A stretch of DNA of 64,000 bases, from NCBI RefSeq assembly GCF_029893585.1, contig NZ_JARXYX010000001.1:310001-374000 (forward strand). Direction: 5' to 3'. Source of the DNA: Streptomyces sp. LBL. GTDB taxonomy: Bacteria > Actinomycetota > Actinomycetes > Streptomycetales > Streptomycetaceae. A program made the translations under genes and the position numbers. Of this stretch, positions 43,984-53,772 are shown piece after piece. The notes beneath the pieces are model-generated. The model was not told where the DNA came from. It did no database searches and worked only from the letters and a program-made list of their open reading frames with translations. How positions within the stretch are numbered: the stretch's first letter is position 1; every line of letters starts with the position of its first letter.

Positions 43984-44112
43984 CGCGACCCTTGAATGTG
44001 GCACTGGAACTCGGGTAAGCGGTCGTGCGGCAGGTTGGTATCAACTCAACTCATCTTCCTGCGCTTTCATCCCTTCTCTCCGCCCGCCTTAAGTCAACTC
44101 CTGTGAAAAGTC

Positions 44113-44169
44113 TTGACGCTTGCCAGGGGCAAGTTTAACGTCTGCGGCTGATCAATAAAACGATTCAAC
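44113..44169 (+). promoter_or_regulatory. promoter and operators of the GH146-GH106-GH78 operon
   Basis: TTGACG (44113-44118), a 17-bp spacer and TAACGT (44136-44141) predict a start near 44148. The spacer holds a perfect inverted repeat CTTGCC-AGG-GGCAAG (44119-44133). About 10 bp after the start, 44154-44169 shares ACGATTCAA with the operator of the GH106 gene at 3344. Two regulators may act here. Confidence 0.65.
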
Positions 44170-44284
44170 GCCGCCCCGCCCCGCCTCCGCCTCTCCGCCC
44201 GTCAACGCCGAAGCGGCGGCTGCCCGTTCCCTGTTCCCGCCCCCCCGGGCGCCCCGCCCCGCCCCGCCGAAGGGATCCCGCACG

Positions 44285-46891
44285 TTGTCCGCACCACGCG
44301 ACACCGCCGGTCCGTCACGCCGTCAGATCCTGTTCACCGCCACGGCCGCCACCACCGCGGCGGCCGTCACCACGGTCGGACCCGCCGCCCCCGCCCACGC
44401 CGCCGCATCCGCCCCCGCATCCGCCGCCCACCCGGTCGCCGGCGGGGCCGCCCACCCGGTCGCCGGCGGGGCCGCCCTCGCCGCCTTCGACCTGTCCGAG
44501 GTCCGGCTCCTGGAGAGCCCCTTCCTCGCCAACATGCGCCGCGCCTGCGCCTATCTGCTTTTCGTGGACGCCGACAGAGTCCTGCACACCTTCCGCCGGA
44601 CCGTCGGCCTGCCGTCCTTGGCGGAGCCCTGCGGCGGATGGGAGGCCCCCGACGTCCAACTGCGCGGCCACACCACCGGCCATCTGCTCAGCGCCCTGGC
44701 CCAGGCGCACGCCAACACCGGCGACTCCGCGTACGCCGACAAGGGCCGCGTCCTGGTCTCCGCGCTCGCCGCGTGCCAACGGGCGGCCCCGGCAGCCGGC
44801 TTCACGCCCGGCTACCTCTCGGCGTTCCCGGAGTCGGTCTTCGACCAGTTGGAGGCGGGCGGCAAGCCCTGGGCGCCGTACTACACGCTGCACAAGATCA
44901 TGGCCGGGCTGCTCGACCAGTACCGCCTGAGCGACAACCGCGAAGCGCTGGCGGTGCTGCGGGGGATGGCGGCGTGGGCGGACGCCCGCACCGCGCCGCT
45001 GTCCTACGAGCGGATGCAGAACCTGCTCCTGGTGGAGTTCGGCGGCATGAACGACGTGCTGACCCGGCTCTACCAGGAGACCGGCGACCCGGCGCACCTG
45101 CGCACCGCCCGCCGCTTCGACCACGAGGAGCTGTACGCTCCGCTCGCCGCCGGACGCGACGAGCTCGCCGGACGGCATGCCAACACCGAGATCGCCAAGA
45201 TCGTCGGGACAGTGCCCTCCTTCGAGGCCACCGGGCAGTCGCGCTACCTGGACATCGCGGACACCTTCTGGACCACCGTCGTACGCCATCACTCGTACGC
45301 CATCGGCGGGAACTCCAACAAGGAACTCTTCGGCCCGCCCGACGAGATCGTCAGCCGGCTCTCCGAGGTCACCTGCGAGAACTGCAACAGCTACAACATG
45401 CTGAAGCTGGGGCGGCACCTGTTCCTGCACCGCCCCGACCGCGCGGAGTTCATGGACCACTACGAGTGGACCCTCTACAACCAGATGCTGGGGGAGCAGG
45501 ACCCCGACTCCGCGCACGGGTTCGTCACCTACTACACCGGCCTGTGGGCGGGCTCCCGGCGGGAACCCAAGGGCGGACTCGGCTCGGCCCCGGGCAGCTA
45601 CAGCGGTGACTACGACAACTTCTCCTGCGACCACGGCACCGGGCTGGAGACCCACACCAAGTTCGCCGACTCCGTCTACTTCCGGTCCGGCGACAGGCAG
45701 CCGCCGGCCCTCTACGTGAACCTGTTCGTACCCTCCGAAGTGCGCTGGGAGCAAAGGGGAGTGACGGTACGCCAGGAGACGCGGTACCCGACAGAGGGGC
45801 ACACCCGGCTCACCGTCACCGCCGGCCGGGGGCGCTTCGCGCTGCGGATCAGGATCCCCGCCTGGGTCGCCGACACCCGCCGCCCCGCGGTACTGAAGGT
45901 CAACGGCCGCCCCGTCACCGCCAGGCTTCGCGCGGGCACCTACGCCACCGTGGAACGGTCGTGGCGCACCGGTGACACCGTCGACCTGCTCCTCCCACGG
46001 ACGCCCGTCTGGACCGAGGCGCCCGACAATCCGCAGGTGACATCGCTGTCATACGGCCCCCTGGTGCTGGCGGGTCAGTACGGCGACACCCCGCTCGACA
46101 CACTGCCGACGATCCGCCCGGAGTCGCTGCACCCCGTCCCCGGCACCTCCACCCGGTTCACCGCCCTCGCGGACGGCAGGCCCGTGCAACTGCGCCCGTT
46201 CCACGAGGTACATCACCAGCGCTACAACGTCTACTGGGCGGTGACCCCGCGCCGCGGCCGCGAACGGGACGTCGCACGCTACCCGTTGGACGAGGGCACC
46301 GGGACCACCGCCACCGACACCACCAGAACCTTCGCCGCGGCCACTCTGGCCGCCGGTGCCGGCTGGACGGACGACGGTACGGGGCCGGCCGTGTCGCTGG
46401 ACGGGCGCGGCGGCCATGTCGCCCTGCCCGCAGGGCTGTTGAGCGGACTGGACGAGGTGACCATCAGCGTCCGGGTCCGGGTCGACACCCTCGCCTCCTC
46501 CGCCCGCGTCTTCGACTTCGGCTACCACAAGGAAACGTACCTCTTCCTCGCCGCCACCACCGGAACCGGCCGCCCCCGAGCCGCGCTGAAGATCGCGGGA
46601 ATGGAGCGGGAGGACTTCGTCGACGCCGACGGCCCCCTCACCGTGGGCCGTTGGACGCACCTGGCCCTCACCCTGGGCGGCGGCACGGGCGTGCTCTACT
46701 TCGACGGTGCCGAGGCGGGCCGCAACCCGGCCATGGTCGCGAGTCCGCTGCTGCTCGGCGTCACCACACGCTCCTACCTCGGTCGCTCCCAGAACAGTAC
46801 GCATCCGTACCTGCAGGGTGCCGTGCGCGACCTACGGGTGCACAACCGAGCCCTCACCGCGACCGAAGTGGCCGCTCTGGCCACCGGCTGA
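44285..46891 (+). CDS. Tat-exported beta-L-arabinofuranosidase (GH146/GH127) with LamG-like domain
   Basis: An 868-aa protein with a twin-arginine signal (SRRQILFTATAATT, about 10-40), an (alpha/alpha)6-barrel of the DUF1680/GH127-GH146 clan (VRLLESPFLANMRRACAYLL, LRGHTTGHLLSALAQAH) and a C-terminal concanavalin-like LamG domain (about 650-865). Conserved Cys/Glu blocks are TCENCNSYNMLKL (about 363-375) and NFSCDHGTGLETHTKF (about 446-461); the latter likely holds the catalytic Cys. These enzymes release beta-L-arabinofuranose from plant arabinans or pectins. The TTG start at 44285 follows GAAGGGA. First gene of the operon. Confidence 0.87.
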   Translation: MSAPRDTAGPSRRQILFTATAATTAAAVTTVGPAAPAHAAASAPASAAHPVAGGAAHPVAGGAALAAFDLSEVRLLESPFLANMRRACAYLLFVDADRVLHTFRRTVGLPSLAEPCGGWEAPDVQLRGHTTGHLLSALAQAHANTGDSAYADKGRVLVSALAACQRAAPAAGFTPGYLSAFPESVFDQLEAGGKPWAPYYTLHKIMAGLLDQYRLSDNREALAVLRGMAAWADARTAPLSYERMQNLLLVEFGGMNDVLTRLYQETGDPAHLRTARRFDHEELYAPLAAGRDELAGRHANTEIAKIVGTVPSFEATGQSRYLDIADTFWTTVVRHHSYAIGGNSNKELFGPPDEIVSRLSEVTCENCNSYNMLKLGRHLFLHRPDRAEFMDHYEWTLYNQMLGEQDPDSAHGFVTYYTGLWAGSRREPKGGLGSAPGSYSGDYDNFSCDHGTGLETHTKFADSVYFRSGDRQPPALYVNLFVPSEVRWEQRGVTVRQETRYPTEGHTRLTVTAGRGRFALRIRIPAWVADTRRPAVLKVNGRPVTARLRAGTYATVERSWRTGDTVDLLLPRTPVWTEAPDNPQVTSLSYGPLVLAGQYGDTPLDTLPTIRPESLHPVPGTSTRFTALADGRPVQLRPFHEVHHQRYNVYWAVTPRRGRERDVARYPLDEGTGTTATDTTRTFAAATLAAGAGWTDDGTGPAVSLDGRGGHVALPAGLLSGLDEVTISVRVRVDTLASSARVFDFGYHKETYLFLAATTGTGRPRAALKIAGMEREDFVDADGPLTVGRWTHLALTLGGGTGVLYFDGAEAGRNPAMVASPLLLGVTTRSYLGRSQNSTHPYLQGAVRDLRVHNRALTATEVAALATG

Positions 46892-46920
46892 ACCTTCCGG
46901 TTCCCCACCCGCTGCCCTCG

Positions 46921-46960
46921 CCCTCTCCTCCCCTTCCCCCTCTCCTTCTCCTCCCCTTCC
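46921..46960 (+). other. 40-base pure pyrimidine tract
   Basis: Every base from 46921 to 46960 is C or T on the plus strand, in the 117-bp gap between the GH146 and GH106 genes. Such tracts can form triplex DNA and often resemble rut-like, unstructured RNA. Rho action on the intergenic RNA is one possibility. Confidence 0.6.
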
Positions 46961-47008
46961 GTCACGGCCACGCCCGCACGCCCGCCGTACCCCCGTAGGA
47001 GCTCACGC

Positions 47009-50000
47009 ATGTCCGACACCAACCCTGCCGGCCCCACCCCCGTCGCCACCGCCGCCGAAGGCCCCCTGTCCAGACGCGGGTTCGTCGCCGCGGCCGGGGC
47101 CGGCACCGCGGTCGCCGCCGGCCTGCCCGGTCTCGGGCTCGCGATTCCGACGGCCTCCGCCGCATCCCAGGACCTCGCACCGGACACCGTCCCCGCCGCC
47201 TTCACCACCCGGCGCTTCACCGACCCGCCCAAGGACAGCCGCCCCACCGTCTACTGGTACTGGAACGGCCCCGTCACCCCCGAACTCGTCGATCGGCAAC
47301 TCGCCGATCTGCGGGACAAGGGCATGTACGAGGTGATCCTCTTCTCCTTCGACAACGACGCGATGCGGCCCGTCTTCTTCAGCGAGGAATGGTTCGACAT
47401 CGTCGGACACGTGCTGCGCACCGCCGAACGCACCGGTATGCGCGTCTGGTTGTTCAACGACGACCACTTCCCGAGCGGCCGGGGCGGCGAGTACATCGTC
47501 AAGGGCGGCACGGTCGGCTCCCGCACCTACGCGCCCCGCCCGGACCTCCGGCTCAAGGCGCTGTGGCGCTCCACCACGGTGGTCGAGGGCCCGGCCCGGG
47601 CCGATCTGCGGCGCAGCACCGGCGTGGGCGTGGAGGCAGGACACCTGGTCGCCGACGCCGCTGTCCTCGGCGGCGCCACCGTGCTGCGCGGAGGCACGGA
47701 CTGGCGGGACCTCACCGTCACCGCGAGCGTCAAGGCGGACCACACCGCCGCCGGGCTCGTGGTCCGCGCCTCCGCCGACGCCCTCGACGGCTACGCGGTC
47801 TCCTTCGACCAGACCGGCATCGTCACCGTGCAGCGCCTGACCCGCGACGCCGCCCCCGCCCCACTGCTGCGCAGCACCCGCACCGACGGCTTCAACAAGA
47901 CCAAGTACCACACCCTCGCCGTCACCGTCCGCGGCGGCAGCCTCTCGGTCACCCTCGACGGCCGTGACAAGGGCACCGTCACCGACGACCACCACCCGTC
48001 CGGCGGTGTCGGGGTACGCGCGGTCGGCGACGAACGCGGCCTGTGGGACAGCCTCGCCGTCACCGCGGCCGACGGCACCACGCTGTACTCGACGACGTTC
48101 GACGACGCGGCCACCGCGGGCGACTTCCCCGAGCGGGCGTCCCTCGGCGTCCGGGCCGTCGCCGCCGCGGCCCGCCCGGCCGGCTCCACCGACGGGACCG
48201 ACATCGTCGGCCTGACCGCGCGGCTCACCGCGGACGGCGTCTGGCAGGTCCCCGCGGGTCGTTGGCAGATCGACCTGTTCGGCGGTGTCCCGCTGATCGA
48301 CGACACCCAGGGCTACAGCCGCAGCTACGTGGACCTGCTCGACGACGAGCCGGTGCGTCTCTTCCTCGACATCGTCCCCGGCGAGTACCACCGCCGTTTC
48401 CGCCGCTACTTCGGCACCGTCGTCCCCGGCTTCTGGGACGACGAGCCGTTCTTCGCCTCCGCCGAGGCGCACTTCAAGCGGCTTCCCTGGTCACCCACGC
48501 TCGACGCGGCGCTGCGCGCGGTGGACGTCGAGCCCGGCGTGGCCTACGCCAGCGCCTTCGACGACCTGGGCCGCACCGGCCGTATCGCCCGCGGCCGTTA
48601 CTGGCAGGCCGTCTCCAACCGCTTCGCCCGCTACTTCCGCGCGCAGGCCCGCTGGTGCGAGGACCGGGGCGTCGCACTCATCAGCAACCCGCTCTACGAC
48701 GAGGCAGCGCCCACGAAGCGGATCCCCACCACCGGGGACCTGCACAAGGTCAACCAGTGGGCGCAGGTCCCCGGCGGCGACATCATCACCGCCGAGTACG
48801 TGCCCGGGCAGCAGACCATGCTCCCGCGCAACCCCGTCTCGGTCGCCCACCAGATGGGCCGGGAGCGGGCCCTGATGGAGATGTTCGGCAACATGGGCTG
48901 GCAGGTGACACCCGGTTTCGTGCACGCGACCGTCGGCGCGCAGGCCGTCCGTGGAGTCAACCTGACCGTCCTGCACGCGCTGTGGACCGACGAAACCGTC
49001 GTCTACTTCCCGCCGCCCTTCGGCCCCCGGGCGCCGTGGTGGTGGTCCATGCGCCCGCTCGCCGAGTGGATCGGCCGGGTCATGGAGGCCGGCCGCGGCA
49101 CGTCCGCCGCCCGCACCGCGCTGCTGCAGTCCCAGCGGGCCGCCGAACAGTGGACCGGCACCGACCGGCAGGGCGAGATCGACGGCGCCCTCGCCGACGC
49201 CGCCTACACGCTGGAACGCGCCCAGGTCGACTTCGACCTCCTCCACGAGGGCGCCCTCACGGGCGACCCGGAGCTGCTGGCCCACGCCCGCGTACGGTCC
49301 GGCCGCCTCACCGTCGGCGCCGCCCGCTACGACCTCGTCGTGGTGCCGCTCACCCCGACCCTGGACACGGCGACCGTGCGCGCCCTGGACACCTTCGTCC
49401 GGGCCGGCGGGACCGTCGTCGCGGTGGGCGCACTGCCCGCCGACGAAGCCGACGGCAACGACCGCTCCCTGAGCCGCGCCCTGCACGACCTGTTCGGCGA
49501 CACCGTCCCCGGCCGCCGCACCCTCGGCCGGGGACACGCGGTGCGCGTCGCCGACACGACGGCCCTGGGCGCCGTCGCCCACGACGCCGGGGCCGCGGCG
49601 GCCGTCCTCGAACCCGCCCGGGAGGCGATCCGCGCCCTGCGGGTCACCCGGGGCGAGGACACCGCCTTCCTGTTCAACAACGAGAGCGCCACGGCCGTCG
49701 AGACCACGGTGGTCCTGCCCGCCCAGGGCGTCCCGGAGCTGTGGGACCCGGCGACCGGCAGGACCGCGCCGGCACCCGTCCACCGGACGAGCAAGCGGGG
49801 ACTGCAGGTGCCGCTCACCTTCGCGGCGTACGAGACCCGGATCGTCGTCGTGCGCCGGGACGCGGCGGTCCCGCCCCACCTGACGGACGCCACGCTCGAC
49901 GTCCGCTCCGTCGCACGGCACGGCCGCGCCCTGCACGCCACCGTCGAGACCGGGGCTCCCGGCAGCCACCGGCTCACCGGCACCGACGCGGGCCGCACGT

Positions 50001-50452
50001 ACCGAGGCACGGTCCGCGTCGACGACCCGCTCACCCCGGTCCCCGTCACCGGCGACTGGACCCTCACCCTGGAACGCGACGGGGACACCCCGGTCACCGG
50101 CCCGCTCGGCAGCTGGACCGCGCACGCGCCGCTGTTCTCCGGCAGCGGCACCTACAGCAAGGAGATCGACGTGGACCGGGCCCACCTCGACGGCCGGCGC
50201 GTCCTGCTCGACCTCGGGGAGGTGCGGGACGTGGCCTGCGTGACCGTCAACGGCACGGCACTCGACCCCCTCCTGTGGGCCCCCTTCGTCACGGACGTCA
50301 CCGATTTTCTCCGCCCGGGACGCAACCAGGTGGCCGTGCGCGTGGCCAACACCCTCTCCAACGAACGCAACAAGCCCCTGCCGTCCGGCCTGCTCGGTCC
50401 GGTCACCCTGCGCTTCAAGCGGCGCGTCACCGCCGTACTGGACCGCGTCTGA
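47009..50452 (+). CDS. Tat-exported GH106 alpha-L-rhamnosidase with inserted beta-sandwich domain
   Basis: An 1147-aa enzyme with a Tat signal (LSRRGFVAAAGAGTAV, about 20-50). The catalytic barrel begins RPTVYWYWNGPVTPELVDRQ and contains VWLFNDDHFPSGRGG; it is interrupted at about 190-370 by a concanavalin-like domain (VKADHTAAGLVVRASADALD, GTTLYSTTFDD). Further barrel blocks are PGFWDDEPFFASAEAHF, ISNPLYDEA and ITAEYVPGQQTMLPRNP, and a galactose-binding-like domain ends the chain. GH106 enzymes cut alpha-L-rhamnose from rhamnogalacturonans. AGGAG precedes the ATG. Second gene of the operon; it is more diverged from the GH106 protein at 3344 than a recent duplicate would be. Confidence 0.88.
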   Translation: MSDTNPAGPTPVATAAEGPLSRRGFVAAAGAGTAVAAGLPGLGLAIPTASAASQDLAPDTVPAAFTTRRFTDPPKDSRPTVYWYWNGPVTPELVDRQLADLRDKGMYEVILFSFDNDAMRPVFFSEEWFDIVGHVLRTAERTGMRVWLFNDDHFPSGRGGEYIVKGGTVGSRTYAPRPDLRLKALWRSTTVVEGPARADLRRSTGVGVEAGHLVADAAVLGGATVLRGGTDWRDLTVTASVKADHTAAGLVVRASADALDGYAVSFDQTGIVTVQRLTRDAAPAPLLRSTRTDGFNKTKYHTLAVTVRGGSLSVTLDGRDKGTVTDDHHPSGGVGVRAVGDERGLWDSLAVTAADGTTLYSTTFDDAATAGDFPERASLGVRAVAAAARPAGSTDGTDIVGLTARLTADGVWQVPAGRWQIDLFGGVPLIDDTQGYSRSYVDLLDDEPVRLFLDIVPGEYHRRFRRYFGTVVPGFWDDEPFFASAEAHFKRLPWSPTLDAALRAVDVEPGVAYASAFDDLGRTGRIARGRYWQAVSNRFARYFRAQARWCEDRGVALISNPLYDEAAPTKRIPTTGDLHKVNQWAQVPGGDIITAEYVPGQQTMLPRNPVSVAHQMGRERALMEMFGNMGWQVTPGFVHATVGAQAVRGVNLTVLHALWTDETVVYFPPPFGPRAPWWWSMRPLAEWIGRVMEAGRGTSAARTALLQSQRAAEQWTGTDRQGEIDGALADAAYTLERAQVDFDLLHEGALTGDPELLAHARVRSGRLTVGAARYDLVVVPLTPTLDTATVRALDTFVRAGGTVVAVGALPADEADGNDRSLSRALHDLFGDTVPGRRTLGRGHAVRVADTTALGAVAHDAGAAAAVLEPAREAIRALRVTRGEDTAFLFNNESATAVETTVVLPAQGVPELWDPATGRTAPAPVHRTSKRGLQVPLTFAAYETRIVVVRRDAAVPPHLTDATLDVRSVARHGRALHATVETGAPGSHRLTGTDAGRTYRGTVRVDDPLTPVPVTGDWTLTLERDGDTPVTGPLGSWTAHAPLFSGSGTYSKEIDVDRAHLDGRRVLLDLGEVRDVACVTVNGTALDPLLWAPFVTDVTDFLRPGRNQVAVRVANTLSNERNKPLPSGLLGPVTLRFKRRVTAVLDRV

Positions 50453-50493
50453 CGCACCGGCCGCACCGAGGATCCCCTTCCCGAAGGACTCCC

Positions 50494-53400
50494 ATGCCCA
50501 GATTCAGACCCCGCGTCGGACGCCGACGCCTCGCCCTCCTGCTGCCCGCCGCGGTGACCGCCTTCGTCACCGCCGTCTCCGGCACCGTCCAGGCCGCCCC
50601 CGCGGCCACCGGCACCCTCACTCCGGTCCAGCTCCGTACCCAGCACCTCGACGAGGCGCTCGGCATCGACGACACCACTCCCCAGCTCAGCTGGCAGACC
50701 ACCGCCCGCACCGCGGGCGCCCTGCAGAGCGCCTACCGCGTCCAGGCCGCGACCTCGCCCGAACGTCTGCGCTCCGGACGGCCCGACCTGTGGGACTCCG
50801 GCAAGGTCGCTTCCGCCGTACCGGAGGCGACCTACGCGGGCCGTACGCTCGGCTCCCGGGCCCGGGTGTACTGGCGCGTCCAGCTGTGGTCCGCCGGCCA
50901 CCGGGACTCGGGCTGGAGCGGCACCGCCGTCTTCGAGACCGGCCTGACCCGGTCCTCCGACTGGGACGCCCAGTGGATCACCCACCCCGACTGGCGGCTG
51001 AGTGAACGCGAGATCGAGCCGGTCGTCGTCACGTTGCCGCGTACGACGGCCCGTTATCTCCGCCTCGACGTCACCCGCCTGGGCCTGCCCCTCAAGGAGA
51101 GCGTCGACGCCCGCACCTGGCGCCTGCAACTGGGTGAGATCGACGTACGCGACTCCTCGACCTCGGCCACCGGGCTCGCCAAGGGCGCCGCGGTCACCGC
51201 CTCCGAGACCACCACCGTCCGCAAGACCTACGAGCCCGCGCTCGCGGTGGACGGCCTGGCCAACAGCGCCCTGCAGACCGCCGCCGGATACTCCAGCGCG
51301 CCGCACACCTCGGCCGACACCTCGTCCGCGCCGGTCACCCTCACCCTCGACCTCAAGACGGTCAAGACCTTCGACCAGGTGGCGCTGTACCCGCGCGCCG
51401 ACGTCCTCACCGACGACGGCAGCGTCCCCGACTTCCCCGTCGACTACGCCCTGTCGGCGGCGGACGACCCGGCCGGCCCGTACACCACGCTCTCCCACGT
51501 CGCCGGCCAGCGGCCCCCGAAGCCCTACCTCCCCGCCGGACTGCCCCTGCTCGCCGACGACTTCACTCTCCCGCGCGGCATCCGCGGCGCCCGCCTCTAC
51601 ATCGCCGGCCTGGGCATCTACGATGCCACCCTCAACGGTGAGCCCGTCGGCGACGCCGTTCTGGAGCCCGCCAACACCGACTACCGCGAACGCGTCCAGT
51701 ACGCCACGTACGACGTCACCGACCGCCTGCGGTCCGGCGCCAACACCTTGGGCGTGGCCCTCGGCAACGGTATGTCCAACGTCGTCAGCACCGCCGACCG
51801 CTACCGCAAGCTGTACGGAAACATCAGCGACCCGAAGCTCATCGCCCAACTGGAGGTCACCCTCGCCGACGGCAGCGTCCGCACCGTGACCAGCGGCGAC
51901 GACTGGCGCACCACGCTCGGCCCCACCACCTCCAGCAACTGGTACGGCGGCGAGGACTACGACGCCCGCCGGGAGACCCCGCACTGGGACGAGCCCCGGG
52001 GCGACCGCCGTTCCTGGGACCGTGCGGTCACCGTGACCGCCCCCGGCACCGCCGCCGCGCCCGCCGCGCTCAGCGCCCGGGAGACCGAGCCGATCCGGGT
52101 CGTGGAAAGCCTCACCGGCAAGGAGGTCGACGGAGCCGACGGCAGCCGCGTCTTCGACCTCGGCCGCAACATCGCCGGCTGGCCGGATATCACCGTCAGC
52201 GCGCCCGCCGGGACCGAGATCCGTGTCCACCCGGCGGAGAGCCTCAAGGACGGCCACGCCTTCCAGTCGATCAGCAACGTCGGCGCACCGCTGTGGGACA
52301 GCTACACCACCCGCGACGCGCACAGCGCCACCTGGCACCCGAGGTTCAGCTATCACGGCTTCCGCTACCTGGAGTTGAAGGGAGTGCCCGAGGGAGCCAA
52401 GGTCTCGGTACGGGGCAAGGTCCTGCGCACCGACAATGCCTCGGCCGGTACCTTCACCAGCTCGGACCCGCTGATCAACGGCATCCACGGGCTGATCCGC
52501 CGGGCTGTGGAGGGCAACATGATGAGCGTCCTCACCGACTGCCCGAGCCGGGAGAAGCTGGGCTGGCTCGAACAGGACCAACTGGTGTTTCCCGCGCTCG
52601 CGGCCAACTTCGACATGCAGGCCCAGCTGCGCAAGATCGTCCGTGACATGGCCGACGCGCAGACCGCCGAGGGCCTGATCCCGAGCACCGTACCCGAGTA
52701 CACGAACCTCCCCGGCGCCTACCGCAACGACTCCAACTGGGGCGGCGCCTTCGTCCTGGTGCCCTGGCAGCTCTACACCACCTACGGCGACCGGGACACC
52801 CTGCGCACCTACTACCCCCGCATGCGGCAGTACGCGGACTTCCTCCGGACCCAGGTCTCCGGCGGCATCCTCGACTACGGCCTCGGCGACTGGTTCACCC
52901 CGGACCGCACGTTCCCGCGCGCGGTGGCCGGCACCTACGGCTACTGGCGCGTCGTCGACGCCCTCTCCCGGATCGCCGCCGTCCTCGGCGACGCCACGGC
53001 CGCCGCGGACTACCGCGCCAAGGCCGACACCTCCGCCCAGGCCCTGGCCGCGACCTACTACGACCGGACCACCGGCACCTTCGCAGGCGGCGGCCAGGGG
53101 GCGGAGGCCCTCGCTCTCGACATGGGCGCCTACCCGGCAGGGGAGAAGGACCGCCTCCTCGCCCACTTCACCGGCGCCGTCGAGACCGCCGGCCACCACC
53201 TGCTGCTCGGCGAGATCTCCCTGCCCGCCGCCTTCCGTGTCCTGTCCGCGGCCGGCCGTGACGACATCGTCCACCGGATCGCCACCCGAACCACCAGCCC
53301 CAGCTACGGCTACCAGGTGCTCGCCGGCAACACCACGCTCGGCGAGTCCTGGGACGGCGGTCCGGGCCAGTCACAGAACCACTTCATGCTCGGTGCCATC

Positions 53401-53772
53401 GACTCCTGGTTCACCAGCCGTGTCGCCGGCATCGCGCAGACGCCCGACTCCGTCGGCTACGCCGAACTCCTGATCGACCCCGCAGTAGTGGGCGACCTGA
53501 CCTCGGCCTCGGGCTCCTACCGAACACCCCACGGCCTCGCCCGCACCCACTGGACCCGCACCACCGACCGGTTCCGCCTCACGGCGGACGTCCCCGCGGG
53601 CAGTACGGCCGAGATCCACGTCCCCACCACCGCCGGCCACGCCACGGCTCCGAAGGAGGCGCGCCTGATCCGCGTCACGGCCACCGAGGCGGTGTACAAG
53701 GTGGGTTCCGGCAGCTGGACGTTCCGCTCGACGCTGTCGCCCATCGATCCAGCGGGTGTCGAAGGCGGTTGA
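50494..53772 (+). CDS. secreted GH78 alpha-L-rhamnosidase
   Basis: A 1092-aa secreted enzyme. After a signal peptide (LALLLPAAVTAFVTAVSG), GH78 N-terminal modules (VQLRTQHLDEALGIDDTTPQ) are split by an F5/8-type C domain (about 165-290), followed by Bac_rhamnosid beta domains and the (alpha/alpha)6 catalytic barrel. Catalytic blocks are TDCPSREKLGWLEQDQ (about 681-696), LPGAYRNDSNWGGAFVLVPW and LGESWDGG (about 948-955). It hydrolyses terminal alpha-L-rhamnose. GAAGGAC lies before the ATG at 50494, 41 bp after the GH106 stop; the apparent 1909-residue frame from 48043 is the shadow frame of GH106. Confidence 0.93.
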   Translation: MPRFRPRVGRRRLALLLPAAVTAFVTAVSGTVQAAPAATGTLTPVQLRTQHLDEALGIDDTTPQLSWQTTARTAGALQSAYRVQAATSPERLRSGRPDLWDSGKVASAVPEATYAGRTLGSRARVYWRVQLWSAGHRDSGWSGTAVFETGLTRSSDWDAQWITHPDWRLSEREIEPVVVTLPRTTARYLRLDVTRLGLPLKESVDARTWRLQLGEIDVRDSSTSATGLAKGAAVTASETTTVRKTYEPALAVDGLANSALQTAAGYSSAPHTSADTSSAPVTLTLDLKTVKTFDQVALYPRADVLTDDGSVPDFPVDYALSAADDPAGPYTTLSHVAGQRPPKPYLPAGLPLLADDFTLPRGIRGARLYIAGLGIYDATLNGEPVGDAVLEPANTDYRERVQYATYDVTDRLRSGANTLGVALGNGMSNVVSTADRYRKLYGNISDPKLIAQLEVTLADGSVRTVTSGDDWRTTLGPTTSSNWYGGEDYDARRETPHWDEPRGDRRSWDRAVTVTAPGTAAAPAALSARETEPIRVVESLTGKEVDGADGSRVFDLGRNIAGWPDITVSAPAGTEIRVHPAESLKDGHAFQSISNVGAPLWDSYTTRDAHSATWHPRFSYHGFRYLELKGVPEGAKVSVRGKVLRTDNASAGTFTSSDPLINGIHGLIRRAVEGNMMSVLTDCPSREKLGWLEQDQLVFPALAANFDMQAQLRKIVRDMADAQTAEGLIPSTVPEYTNLPGAYRNDSNWGGAFVLVPWQLYTTYGDRDTLRTYYPRMRQYADFLRTQVSGGILDYGLGDWFTPDRTFPRAVAGTYGYWRVVDALSRIAAVLGDATAAADYRAKADTSAQALAATYYDRTTGTFAGGGQGAEALALDMGAYPAGEKDRLLAHFTGAVETAGHHLLLGEISLPAAFRVLSAAGRDDIVHRIATRTTSPSYGYQVLAGNTTLGESWDGGPGQSQNHFMLGAIDSWFTSRVAGIAQTPDSVGYAELLIDPAVVGDLTSASGSYRTPHGLARTHWTRTTDRFRLTADVPAGSTAEIHVPTTAGHATAPKEARLIRVTATEAVYKVGSGSWTFRSTLSPIDPAGVEGG

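Larger units (their letters stand above)
43296..44284. other. 989-bp region without a confident gene
   Basis: Apart from the PadR promoter on the left and the GH146 regulatory DNA on the right (43969-44169), no frame here shows family similarity or a good ribosome-binding site. One minus-strand frame near 43590-43692 reads MCVVPECGKARSLASGICAN followed by RLTRWRR, which resembles a short C-x4-C zinc-binding phage-type protein in which the last ligand His is lost; it may be a relic. Confidence 0.5.

Noticed and set aside
48043..50493. N-terminal extension of the GH78 frame by 817 residues
   Set aside because: This part is frame-shifted GH106 coding sequence and Arg/Pro-rich; a signal peptide and ribosome-binding site mark 50494.
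50152..53274. Minus-strand open frame of 1040 codons opposite GH78
   Set aside because: Gly/Val-rich shadow without start signals or domains.
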